A stretch of 27,605 bases of DNA from CBIHLX01 sp966210935 (GTDB lineage Bacteria > Patescibacteriota > Saccharimonadia > Saccharimonadales > Saccharimonadaceae), in assembly GCA_966210935.1 (NCBI GenBank), contig CBIHLX010000006.1, forward strand, positions 1 through 27,605. Direction: 5' to 3'. The position numbers and the translations under genes are program-made. Shown in pieces: positions 7,574 to 14,056 of the stretch; within the stretch, counting starts at the first letter, position 1; the number at the start of each line of letters is the position of its first letter. The notes under the pieces are model-generated. The model had not been told where the DNA came from and made no database searches. It saw only the letters and a program-made list of their open reading frames with translations.

Positions 7574-8581
7574 ATGAACAAATCTTCCAAACAAACCGTT
7601 GGATTTACTATCGTTGAGCTGCTTATTGTTATTGTCGTCATCGCTATTTTAGCTGCAATTACCATTGTGGCTTTTAACGGTATTCAGGAGCGGGCTCGTG
7701 CTAGCGCGGTTAGCTCAGCCCTCACGCAAGCCCACAAGAAACTGATGGAATACCAGGTTGATTTCCCGGATACATTTCCAGCTGACAAGACCGCTCTAGA
7801 AAACCTTGGCATCAAAGACACCGGCAGTGTTACCTACCAGTACACCAGGACCACCGGCACGCCAGACGCCTACTGCCTAACCGCCACAACCGGTCCTACT
7901 TCATACAAGATCAGCTCGACATCTACCACTCCTAATGCAGGTGGATGCGCCGGGCACGGGCAGGGCGGAGTCGCAGCAATTACCAACCTCGTAACCAACC
8001 CGTCTTTTGAGACATCATCCGGCACAGTCAACGGCCAGCCAGGCCTTGCGGGCGTTAGCTGGCACTCTACCAATGGCTCGGCCGCCTATCGCACCAACAG
8101 CTGGGCTAACTCGGGTACATATTCAGTTCATATCGCCCCGTCCACCAACGGTAGCGTAGACACCTTTGCTCAAATTCCCGTTGCATGGTTCAACCCAGCG
8201 ATGCAAGCAGACGCCAAGATCTCTGTTGCAGGCTACCTTCGTATCCCACAAACCAGTGCGCTCGCTCAAGACGGTCGCGCCCGTCGCATCCACCTGGTTG
8301 TCAACACCTCCGCCGGCACTACAGCAGTCATCCAAACCGCAGCCGCCCCAAACACAGCAGGCACTCACTTGGTACGCGGAGTACTCACCGTGCCAAGCAA
8401 TTTCACCTCGCTCAGCTTCGCTCGCCTCTATAACGGATACAGCGATGTTGGGGTTCAGTGGGACTCGCTCACTGTCGTAGCAGGCGACTACCCGAACCTC
8501 ATGCCAGCAGACGGAGGCTCAGCTAACTGGGTGTGGAATGGCACGGCACATGCCGCCACCTCAACAGGACCTGCGCTCTAA
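7574..8581 (+). CDS. Type IV pilin-like protein with large C-terminal domain, paralogue 1
   Basis: The class III prepilin signal is explicit: a short basic leader ending in Gly, then FTIVELLIVIVVIAILAA with Glu5 of the mature protein. Prepilin peptidase would cut between Gly10 and Phe11. The N-terminal helix runs through NGIQERARASAVSSAL and a small pilin head follows. Two cysteines about 30 residues apart (AYCLTATTG and GGCAGHGQGG) could form the usual C-terminal disulfide. Then comes ITNLVTNPSFE and about 180 residues rich in Ser, Thr, Gly and beta-strands. ITNLVxNPSFE starting a beta-sandwich is typical of carbohydrate-binding modules of the CBM_4_9 type. At 335 aa it is about twice the size of a major pilin, so a minor or tip pilin or adhesin is likely. 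AAAGG lies about 8 nt upstream of the ATG. The stop overlaps the next start. Confidence 0.88.
   Translation: MNKSSKQTVGFTIVELLIVIVVIAILAAITIVAFNGIQERARASAVSSALTQAHKKLMEYQVDFPDTFPADKTALENLGIKDTGSVTYQYTRTTGTPDAYCLTATTGPTSYKISSTSTTPNAGGCAGHGQGGVAAITNLVTNPSFETSSGTVNGQPGLAGVSWHSTNGSAAYRTNSWANSGTYSVHIAPSTNGSVDTFAQIPVAWFNPAMQADAKISVAGYLRIPQTSALAQDGRARRIHLVVNTSAGTTAVIQTAAAPNTAGTHLVRGVLTVPSNFTSLSFARLYNGYSDVGVQWDSLTVVAGDYPNLMPADGGSANWVWNGTAHAATSTGPAL
7757..7791 (+). repeat. 35-nt exact repeat shared with the next pilin gene, copy 1
   Basis: This stretch is identical to 8758-8792 in the downstream pilin gene and encodes VDFPDTFPADKT in both. Flanking third-codon positions differ freely, so the identity exceeds what protein conservation alone requires. 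Confidence 0.9.
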
Positions 8582-9558
8582 TGCAAAAACGTCCCAACCC
8601 TGGCTTTACAATTGTCGAACTTCTTATTGTCATTGTAGTGATTGCCATCTTGGCTGCCATTTCAATCGTGGCTTACAACGGCATCCAGGAGCGGGCTCGC
8701 ATCAGTTCGGTCAGCGCCGCACTCAGCCAGGCTCACAAAAAGCTTGTCGCGTATCAAGTTGATTTCCCGGATACATTTCCAGCTGACAAGACTGCCCTCG
8801 AGAACATTGGCGTCAAAGATTCCGATACCGTCTCCTATCAATACAGTAGAACTGCCGGCTCACCCGACTCTTACTGTCTAACTGCCACGACTGGCCCCAC
8901 CTCATACAAAATCAGCTCCGCAACCCCATCTCCAGCACCCGGTGGCTGCGCTGGACATGGCACAGGGGGAGTTGCAGCTATTACGAACCTTGTAACCAAT
9001 CCTAGCGCGGAAACAAATGCAACAGGCATGACGGGACTCTTTGGCGCCGGCGGGGCAGGGACCGCCTCTCGCCTGAGTGGTAGCGGCCAGAGCGGTCCGA
9101 ACTACTTCCGAGTCACTTGGTCAACGCCACCGACGTCCATGACATCATCTGGACTCTGGATCTCCTCAAATGCCTCAACACCCAATGCTGCGGGCAAGAC
9201 ATACACCGCCTCGGGATATCTACGCGCCTCATGGGCCGGGGGCACTTTTAATCTCAATCTTGTCCCGTACAGCAGCACTTGGACGTACACGGGCGGGGAG
9301 GTCTATGGATCCCCAATCACCCTGAGCGCAAACACGTGGACCCGCTTTACCGCCACACTTACCGCTCCCGCCGGAACCGACAATATGACCGTACGCCTCC
9401 GAGCGGCCGGTGGCACACTTCCGCCAGTAAACGCCTCGCTTGATGCAGATGCATTTATGCTCACCGAGGGCACTTCAGCCCCGTCCTACGCCGACGGCAA
9501 TAGCACCAACTGGGTCTGGAATGGCACGCCAAACAACTCCACCTCAACAGGGCCATGA
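8581..9558 (+). CDS. Type IV pilin-like protein with large C-terminal domain, paralogue 2
   Basis: The start used is ATG 8581, which shares its A with the TAA stop of the preceding pilin (TAATG) and implies translational coupling. The frame extends back to 8533, but that would place 16 unrelated residues before the leader peptide. The product is 325 aa. The leader MQKRPNPG is followed by FTIVELLIVIVVIAILAA with Glu5, then a head domain about 60% identical by eye to paralogue 1, including the Cys pair (SYCLTATTG, GGCAGHG). The C-terminal domain begins ITNLVTNPSAET and is divergent. It ends in the shared motif DGNSTNWVWNGT plus STSTGP. The same ending in paralogues 1 and 3 shows the whole architecture is homologous. 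Likely role: minor pilin or adhesin of a type IV pilus, with a jelly-roll glycan-binding domain (inference). Confidence 0.87.
   Translation: MQKRPNPGFTIVELLIVIVVIAILAAISIVAYNGIQERARISSVSAALSQAHKKLVAYQVDFPDTFPADKTALENIGVKDSDTVSYQYSRTAGSPDSYCLTATTGPTSYKISSATPSPAPGGCAGHGTGGVAAITNLVTNPSAETNATGMTGLFGAGGAGTASRLSGSGQSGPNYFRVTWSTPPTSMTSSGLWISSNASTPNAAGKTYTASGYLRASWAGGTFNLNLVPYSSTWTYTGGEVYGSPITLSANTWTRFTATLTAPAGTDNMTVRLRAAGGTLPPVNASLDADAFMLTEGTSAPSYADGNSTNWVWNGTPNNSTSTGP
8758..8792 (+). repeat. 35-nt exact repeat shared with the previous pilin gene, copy 2
   Basis: Identical to 7757-7791. This is a possible footprint of recent duplication or gene conversion between adjacent pilin genes. Confidence 0.9.
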
Positions 9559-9571
9559 CCGCAGTTGAGAG

Positions 9572-9580
9572 TGCTATACT
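9572..9580 (+). promoter_or_regulatory. Extended -10 promoter giving a leaderless pseudouridine synthase mRNA
   Basis: TGC-TATACT (TATACT at 9575-9580) ends 9 nt before the ATG at 9590, so transcription should start within two or three bases of the start codon. No -35 match and no Shine-Dalgarno are present. The pilin operon upstream shows no terminator, so read-through is also possible. Confidence 0.7.
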
Positions 9581-9589
9581 AGTCACTGT

Positions 9590-10273
9590 ATGAATTCACC
9601 AGAACGCCTCAATAAATATCTCGCACTACAGCTCGGCATTTCACGCCGCGAGGCCGACCTTCTGATCGAAAAGGGAAGAGTCACTCTTGATGGCACACCC
9701 GCTACGCTAGGCGCACGCGTTACAGATGAAAAGATTCTTGTCGACAATAAGCCCGTCACAGCTTCGACAGCCCTGCAGTACATTGCCCTACATAAGCCGG
9801 TTGGGTACGTCTGCTCGCGCAAGCCACAAGGTGATGCACCTACTGTCTATAGTCTTTTACCAAAAGAGTTCCACGCCCTTAAGCTCGTCGGTCGCCTCGA
9901 CAAGGACAGCTCTGGGCTTATTCTGCTTACTAACGACGGTGATTTCGCCTACCGTATGACACACCCGAAGTTTGCCAAAACAAAGGTATATAAAGTCAAG
10001 CTCGACAACGAACTTGCACCCCTCCATCAGCAAATGATCGCCGACTACGGTGTTCAGCTTGAGGATGGCACGAGTCAATTTGCGCTCATGCGTCTCAGCG
10101 ACAACCATCGCCAAGACTGGCAAGTCACGATGAGCGAGGGGCGCAACCGACAGATCCGCCGCACTTTCACCGCGCTCGGCTACACAGTCATCAAGCTTCA
10201 CCGAGTGCAATTTGGTAATTATTCACTCGGTGATATGAAGTCAAAAGAGTATAAAGTTGTCGATATTCAGTAG
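9590..10273 (+). CDS. rluB: rRNA pseudouridine synthase, RluB/RsuA family
   Basis: The N-terminal S4 RNA-binding domain (RLNKYLALQLGISRREADLLIEKGRVTLDG, residues 6-35) is followed by the RsuA/RluB catalytic domain. The catalytic Asp is in GRLDKDSSGLILLTNDGDF (Asp104, in the family motif GRLDxxTxGLLLLTNDG). The tail has the conserved ITMSEGRNRQIRRTF-type element (here VTMSEGRNRQIRRTF) and LHRVQFG. At 227 aa it is a compact member of the family, which isomerises specific uridines in 16S or 23S rRNA. RluB versus RsuA or RluF cannot be separated without the target, so the symbol is tentative. A bidirectional terminator follows. Confidence 0.9.
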   Translation: MNSPERLNKYLALQLGISRREADLLIEKGRVTLDGTPATLGARVTDEKILVDNKPVTASTALQYIALHKPVGYVCSRKPQGDAPTVYSLLPKEFHALKLVGRLDKDSSGLILLTNDGDFAYRMTHPKFAKTKVYKVKLDNELAPLHQQMIADYGVQLEDGTSQFALMRLSDNHRQDWQVTMSEGRNRQIRRTFTALGYTVIKLHRVQFGNYSLGDMKSKEYKVVDIQ

Positions 10274-10286
10274 GTGATATAACAAA

Positions 10287-10328
10287 AAAAGAAACCCCTT
10301 GCCATACACAGCGCAAAGGGTTTCTTTT
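10287..10328. terminator. Bidirectional intrinsic terminator between convergent genes
   Basis: AAAAGAAACCC-c-TTGC and GCAA-a-GGGTTTCTTTT form about 15 bp with one mismatch. An A-run precedes the stem and a T-run follows it, so it can serve the pseudouridine synthase gene (rightward) and the 120-aa gene (leftward). Confidence 0.8.
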
Positions 10329-10367
10329 ACGCCAGATGGCAAAGGGAGATAGTAGCGAAGGCCAGCC

Positions 10368-10730
10368 TTATGCTACATGAATGCCAATGACACGAGGAAG
10401 GAATTTCCACCCATCCTCGGTATGGTACTCAAGCACATCACCGGTCTTCAGCAGATGTGGAGGCTCGAAAGTCGACACGCCGTCGCCTTCGCTTGCCTCC
10501 GTGCGCCGCACTCGTAGACGGTGGGAAATACCACCATCAAGAGCCAAGGTTAGACCACTGGCCACCCACTTAGCTCGGACAAACTGCACCACTGGAACAG
10601 TATCTTTGTCTCCTTCGTCACCAGGTGTCCAAAGAAAGACAAACAACACTGCGCCAATCGGCAAGTCCTTCACATTAAGCTCCGACTTGGCAGCCTGCAC
10701 TACTTCACGCGTTGCTTCGATCGTTCTCAT
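10368..10730 (-). CDS. Hypothetical small soluble protein, 120 aa
   Basis: I recognise no family. The start is well supported: AAGGAG lies about 9 nt before the ATG, and a near-consensus leftward promoter lies at 10772-10800. The protein begins with an amphipathic helix (EATREVVQAAKSELNV). It continues as alternating hydrophobic/polar strands (GAVLFVFLW, VPVVQFVRAKWV, GLTLALDGG, HRLRVRRTE, DVLEYHTEDGWKFLPRVIGIHV), suggesting a small beta-barrel or SH3-like fold. It has no cysteines and no membrane segment. It stands alone between the pseudouridine synthase gene and der. Confidence 0.75.
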   Translation of the reverse strand: MRTIEATREVVQAAKSELNVKDLPIGAVLFVFLWTPGDEGDKDTVPVVQFVRAKWVASGLTLALDGGISHRLRVRRTEASEGDGVSTFEPPHLLKTGDVLEYHTEDGWKFLPRVIGIHVA

Positions 10731-10771
10731 AGCCCCACTCCTTATTTACTAGATCGACAACTTGCTGAGAT

Positions 10772-10800
10772 ATTATAACATTAAATATAGTTATTATCAA
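10772..10800 (-). promoter_or_regulatory. Promoter for the 120-aa gene
   Basis: Leftward TTGATA (10800-10795), a 17-bp spacer and TATAAT (10777-10772), with TG one base upstream of the -10. The leader to the ATG at 10730 is about 35 nt and carries AAGGAG. Confidence 0.8.
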
Positions 10801-10845
10801 TAATTGCATTCGTTCCTGCTTATGCTCGCAAACTCTCGTTGTCTC

Positions 10846-10854
10846 TGTTATAAT
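10846..10854 (+). promoter_or_regulatory. Extended -10 promoter of der (near-leaderless)
   Basis: TGT-TATAAT with TATAAT at 10849-10854, 11 nt before the ATG at 10866. The leader would be about 0-5 nt and has no Shine-Dalgarno. The -35 position (TCGCAA) is poor. Confidence 0.7.
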
Positions 10855-10865
10855 TACTTCAAGTT

Positions 10866-12296
10866 ATGGCCTCTAAATTACCAACGGTAGCGATTATTGG
10901 ACAAGCGAACGTCGGCAAGAGTTCGCTTTTTAATCGTATGGTTCGCGCCCAGCAGGCAATCGTTGCCCGTGAAGCAGGTACCACACGAGACAATGTCCTT
11001 GGTCGCGTCGAACACAATCATCATCAATTCTGGCTTGTCGACACTGCCGGTCTCAAAGACCCGAACGACGAATTCGAAGCAAGCATCCAAGAACAAATTA
11101 CCGAAGCAGCCGACGCAGCTGACGTTATTCTTGTCGTTGTCGACAGTACTCAGTATGTCAGCGACCAAGACCGCTTCGTCGCTAAAAAGGCGCTTCGCAG
11201 CAAGAAGCCTGTCATCCTCATCACCAACAAAGATGACCTAAAGGACAATCTTCCAACCGACGAGTTTAAGCGTCTCGGTATTAAGACGATTATCCGCACC
11301 AGCGCCGAGCACAACCGCAATATCAGCACGGTACTCGACGAAATCGTCACGCTTATCCCAGCAAAAAGTGAAGAGGAGCCAGACGAAGTACTACGCGTCG
11401 CGCTGATTGGCCGCCCGAACGTCGGCAAATCAAACCTTTTCAATACGCTCGCCGGTAAGCAGCAGGCGCTCGTCGCTAATATCGCCGGCACCACTCGTGA
11501 CGTTAACCGCGTTGCTATCCGCTACGGCGGCCGCGACATCGAACTCCTCGACACCGCCGGTATGCGCAAGCCAGGCAAACAAGAGGTCGGTATTGAGAAG
11601 TTCTCAGTACTACGCACCCTCCAGGCTATCGAAGAGGCTGACATCTGCTTCCTCTTAATGGACGTTAACGAACTCAACACTCAGCTCGATCAGCGCCTCG
11701 CCGGCATTATCGACGAAGCAGGCAAGGGAATGGTCATCGTTATCAGCAAGTGGGATAGCGTCGAAGGTAAAGATGCCTACACTCGCGACGCCCTGGCGCC
11801 CCGTATTGCCCATACCTTCAACTTTACCCCATGGGCACCACTCATCTTCACCAGCTCCGTCACTGGACAGAACGTCACGAAGCTCTTTGACCTTGCGCTC
11901 GACATCGATGCTCGACGCAAGCAGACCACCAAGACACGCGTTCTCAACGACATGCTGCAGCAAGCTATCCAGAAGCACCCACCAGCTGGCCTTAAGAACA
12001 CACATCCGAAGCTGCGCTACATGGTTCAAACCGACACAGCACCACCATGGTTTGTTATCTACGGCTCAAACCTCAAGTTTGTTCACTGGAGCTACAAGCG
12101 CTACCTAGAACGACTCCTACGTGACACTTACAACTACGCTGGTACACCGATCAAGCTCAGCTTCCGTGACGAGAAGCAGATCAAAGCCAACAAAGAGCGT
12201 ATTGCTCAAGGCAAGGCCCCTGTCACTAAGAAATACAAGCAGCAAAAAGAAGCTGAAAAAGCCGAGCAAGCCGAAAAAGAAGCTCGCGACAAATAA
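10866..12296 (+). CDS. der: Ribosome biogenesis GTPase Der (EngA)
   Basis: Two tandem Era-like GTPase domains identify Der, which acts in 50S subunit assembly. Domain 1 has G1 GQANVGKS (12-19), G3 DTAG (59-62) and G4 NKDD (121-124). Domain 2 has G1 GRPNVGKS (182-189), G3 DTAG (229-232) and G4 SKWD (294-297), where NKWD is usual. Both domains carry the AGTTRD switch. A C-terminal KH-like domain follows (HPPAGLKNTHPKLRYMVQTDTAPPWFVIYGS, then SYKRYLERLLRD). A charged tail rich in Lys, Glu and Ala extends it to 476 aa, at the long end of the family range. There is no Shine-Dalgarno, and the start matches the -10 spacing of the other predicted leaderless genes here. An intrinsic terminator follows directly. 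Confidence 0.96.
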   Translation: MASKLPTVAIIGQANVGKSSLFNRMVRAQQAIVAREAGTTRDNVLGRVEHNHHQFWLVDTAGLKDPNDEFEASIQEQITEAADAADVILVVVDSTQYVSDQDRFVAKKALRSKKPVILITNKDDLKDNLPTDEFKRLGIKTIIRTSAEHNRNISTVLDEIVTLIPAKSEEEPDEVLRVALIGRPNVGKSNLFNTLAGKQQALVANIAGTTRDVNRVAIRYGGRDIELLDTAGMRKPGKQEVGIEKFSVLRTLQAIEEADICFLLMDVNELNTQLDQRLAGIIDEAGKGMVIVISKWDSVEGKDAYTRDALAPRIAHTFNFTPWAPLIFTSSVTGQNVTKLFDLALDIDARRKQTTKTRVLNDMLQQAIQKHPPAGLKNTHPKLRYMVQTDTAPPWFVIYGSNLKFVHWSYKRYLERLLRDTYNYAGTPIKLSFRDEKQIKANKERIAQGKAPVTKKYKQQKEAEKAEQAEKEARDK

Positions 12297-12304
12297 AAAA
12301 ACAG

Positions 12305-12330
12305 CCCCTCACACTGAGGGGTTTTTGTTT
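12305..12330 (+). terminator. Intrinsic terminator of der
   Basis: CCCCTC-acact-GAGGGG stem (12305-12321) followed by TTTTTGTTT, beginning eight bases after the der stop. Confidence 0.85.
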
Positions 12331-12342
12331 ACCAATTATTTA

Positions 12343-12380
12343 GCCCCGCCGACCCCCGCAAATGCGAGGGGAGACGGGGC
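12343..12380 (-). terminator. GC-rich nested hairpin, possible terminator of the small membrane-protein operon
   Basis: GCCCCG (12343-12348) pairs with CGGGGC (12375-12380), enclosing CCCC/GGGG and CGCA/TGCG pairs. Read leftward the following bases are only moderately T-rich (taaataatt), so terminator function is tentative. It lies 30 nt past the end of the leftward gene at 12410. Confidence 0.45.
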
Positions 12381-12409
12381 AATAGGGCGTGGCTACACGA
12401 GCGCTACCG

Positions 12410-12655
12410 CTAAAGCGGCATCAGCGTGAACCAGGCCACCGCCACGGCGGCCAATCCGCAGAATAGCGCCACAATGACGCCACCTGCGACATAGCGTCTG
12501 CCGTGTCGTTTTCGAGTACGATTGTACTCATTGTCGGTGCCGACACGTGCATCATTTTCTATTGTTCTACCAATAAAAATCAGCACGAATCCCACAACCA
12601 CCAGGCCGATCAGCCCAAATAGCAGCGGCGTCATCCACTCAGCGTCGAGAAGCAT
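12410..12655 (-). CDS. Small two-helix membrane protein, 81 aa
   Basis: This is a hypothetical membrane protein. One helix spans about residues 9-29 (LLFGLIGLVVVGFVLIFIG), a very basic cytoplasmic-type loop follows (NRTRKRHGRRY), and a second helix lies near the C-terminus (VAGGVIVALFCGLAAVAVAWF). A longer frame reaches back to 12706, but ATG 12655 gives a normal start inside the upstream gene, whose stop is at 12639. The two genes therefore overlap by 17 nt and are probably translationally coupled. GGGGTGG lies upstream as a weak Shine-Dalgarno. The function is unknown; the operon mate is another small membrane protein. Confidence 0.65.
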   Translation of the reverse strand: MLLDAEWMTPLLFGLIGLVVVGFVLIFIGRTIENDARVGTDNEYNRTRKRHGRRYVAGGVIVALFCGLAAVAVAWFTLMPL

Positions 12656-12863
12656 GTCGCCACCCCGAAACCTCAGGCTTGCTATTGTACCAGCGGACTG
12701 CAGCAACCAGGACCGTCGCCAGACTGAGCACAGTGACAGCAGACAAGCCTGCCAGTACCTCCAAGTGACTGCCTAGCCAATTCAGGCCAGACTCCAACTC
12801 GGCGGTAACCTCCTGTACCCATGTCGTAACCTGCTCGAGCTTATCGGGCTCGTTTACGTTCAT
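12639..12863 (-). CDS. Small single-pass membrane protein, 74 aa
   Basis: This is a hypothetical protein. An acidic amphipathic N-terminal part (EPDKLEQVTTWVQEVTAELESGLNWLGSHLE) is followed by one hydrophobic helix (VLAGLSAVTVLSLATVLVAAV) and a basic tail ending HASRR. An in-frame ATG at 12881 exists but has no ribosome-binding site. The ATG at 12863 has AGGGG 4-5 nt upstream, so 12863 is chosen. It has a near-consensus leftward promoter at 12912-12940 and overlaps the next gene by 17 nt. Confidence 0.65.
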   Translation of the reverse strand: MNVNEPDKLEQVTTWVQEVTAELESGLNWLGSHLEVLAGLSAVTVLSLATVLVAAVRWYNSKPEVSGWRHASRR

Positions 12864-12911
12864 ACTACCCCTACCTTTCATATCGGTGACAATGGCATAG
12901 TACTAAAATAT

Positions 12912-12940
12912 ATTGTAACATATTTTTATATTTTTATCAA
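12912..12940 (-). promoter_or_regulatory. Promoter of the small membrane-protein operon
   Basis: Leftward TTGATA (12940-12935), a 17-bp spacer and TACAAT (12917-12912). It lies back-to-back with the pth promoter in a very AT-rich 70-bp gap. Confidence 0.75.
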
Positions 12941-12945
12941 TACAG

Positions 12946-12951
12946 TATAGT
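12946..12951 (+). promoter_or_regulatory. -10 box of pth (leaderless)
   Basis: TATAGT ends 8 nt before the pth ATG at 12960, and there is no Shine-Dalgarno. Transcription should start at or next to the start codon. The -35 region is only T-rich. Confidence 0.6.
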
Positions 12952-12959
12952 AGTAACAG

Positions 12960-13520
12960 ATGAAAGTAATCTTTGCGCAAGGCAACCCTGGCCGCCAATA
13001 TACCGCCACCCGTCACAACGTCGGGTTTATCATTCTTGACGCGCTTGCAGATGGCGCTAATTTTGCGCCGAAGCCAAAGTTCTTCGCAGAAATGGCTGAA
13101 ACACAAATAGCAGGGGAGAAAACCCTGCTCGTCAAACCGCAAACTTTCTACAATGAAACCGGCCGTAGCGCCCGTGCCATCCTCGATTTCTACAAGCTCG
13201 ACCCGAGTGACCTGCTCGTCATTCACGATGACCTCGCTCTCCCATTTGGTAGCCTACGCATCCGGGAAAAGGGAAGTGACGCCGGCAATAACGGCATCAA
13301 GTCGCTGAACGCCCATCTTGGCCCAGACTACATGCGCCTCCGCGTCGGCATCTACAACGACCTTCGCGACCGCATGCACGATGCCGACTTTGTGCTCGGT
13401 AACTTATCAAGCACTGAACAAGCTTTCTTGATCAAAACAATCATCCCAAAAATTGATGAGCTTGTTGGGTCCTTCTGCAGGGGCAGCCTTGAAGCCTCGA
13501 GTCACACACTCGCCCCGTAA
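12960..13520 (+). CDS. pth: Peptidyl-tRNA hydrolase
   Basis: Pth releases tRNA from peptidyl-tRNA that drops off the ribosome. Family signatures are in order: the N-terminal GNPGRQY with Asn9, the catalytic His19 in TRHNVGF, the substrate-binding segment KPQTFYNETG (usually KPQTYMNxSG), LLVIHDDLALPFGSLRIREKGSDAGNNGIKS containing the second conserved Asp and Asn, and RLRVGI. The 186-aa length is standard. It converges on the metal-locus gene ending at 13532, with only 11 bases between the stops and no terminator visible. Confidence 0.95.
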   Translation: MKVIFAQGNPGRQYTATRHNVGFIILDALADGANFAPKPKFFAEMAETQIAGEKTLLVKPQTFYNETGRSARAILDFYKLDPSDLLVIHDDLALPFGSLRIREKGSDAGNNGIKSLNAHLGPDYMRLRVGIYNDLRDRMHDADFVLGNLSSTEQAFLIKTIIPKIDELVGSFCRGSLEASSHTLAP

Positions 13521-13531
13521 GGTGTTGCTTA

Positions 13532-14056
13532 CTAAATATTTTCCCATTTAGCGACACGATCGCCGTCATGATAATACTCATGGCCGCCCCAGGCCGACAT
13601 AAACAGCTCGTCACGCTCAAGAGGCGTCACGGCCGTCAGTGCTTTGTCTAAACTGAGCGTATCCGGGTAGACGGTGTCGTCAGAAAGAGGCGCCAAGCTG
13701 CGCTCAACCAGGGCGGCATTTGTAAACTCATACCGTTTCGTGCAGATATAGCCAGGTTTACTGCAGTGAACCCTAAAGTCGTGCATTGTACGAATTGGCT
13801 GCGCCTCGTTTGCATACGCTTCATACTTATACAGCATCCACATAGAAGGCGATGCATAGGTCATCGCATCAGATACAGCCTGGAGCTCCGCCGTAGCAGC
13901 ATCGTATGCCACCTGCAGGGGCATAGTGTCAACTTGGCGCAGCTTGGCCTTTGCAAGTTCGCGCCGACAGTCTGCTTGGCGCTGAGCTACCGCCTGGTAG
14001 CTCTTGTACATATCGATGAGCTGATCAACCTGCTGGCGTATCTCTTGCTTATCCAC
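13532..14056 (-). CDS. Unknown protein, third gene of the nicotianamine synthase-like operon, 174 aa
   Basis: I do not recognise a family. The GTG start at 14056 is supported by AGGTG 5 nt upstream and lies 8 bases inside the end of the COG0523 GTPase gene, so the two are translationally coupled. The N-terminal third is a predicted helical/coiled region (QVDQLIDMYKSYQAVAQRQADCRRELAKAKLRQ). The middle has scattered potential metal ligands (HDFRVHCSKPGYICTKRYEF) and the end has GGHEYYHDGDRVAKWENI, where His and Asp/Glu cluster. Position alone suggests a role in metal handling or metallophore use; no chemistry can be assigned. It could also be a generic lineage-specific protein. Confidence 0.75.
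   Translation of the reverse strand: MDKQEIRQQVDQLIDMYKSYQAVAQRQADCRRELAKAKLRQVDTMPLQVAYDAATAELQAVSDAMTYASPSMWMLYKYEAYANEAQPIRTMHDFRVHCSKPGYICTKRYEFTNAALVERSLAPLSDDTVYPDTLSLDKALTAVTPLERDELFMSAWGGHEYYHDGDRVAKWENI

Noticed and set aside
8533..8580. Extended start of pilin paralogue 2
   Set aside because: It would place unrelated residues before the prepilin leader. ATG 8581 overlaps the previous stop as TAATG and gives a normal class III signal.
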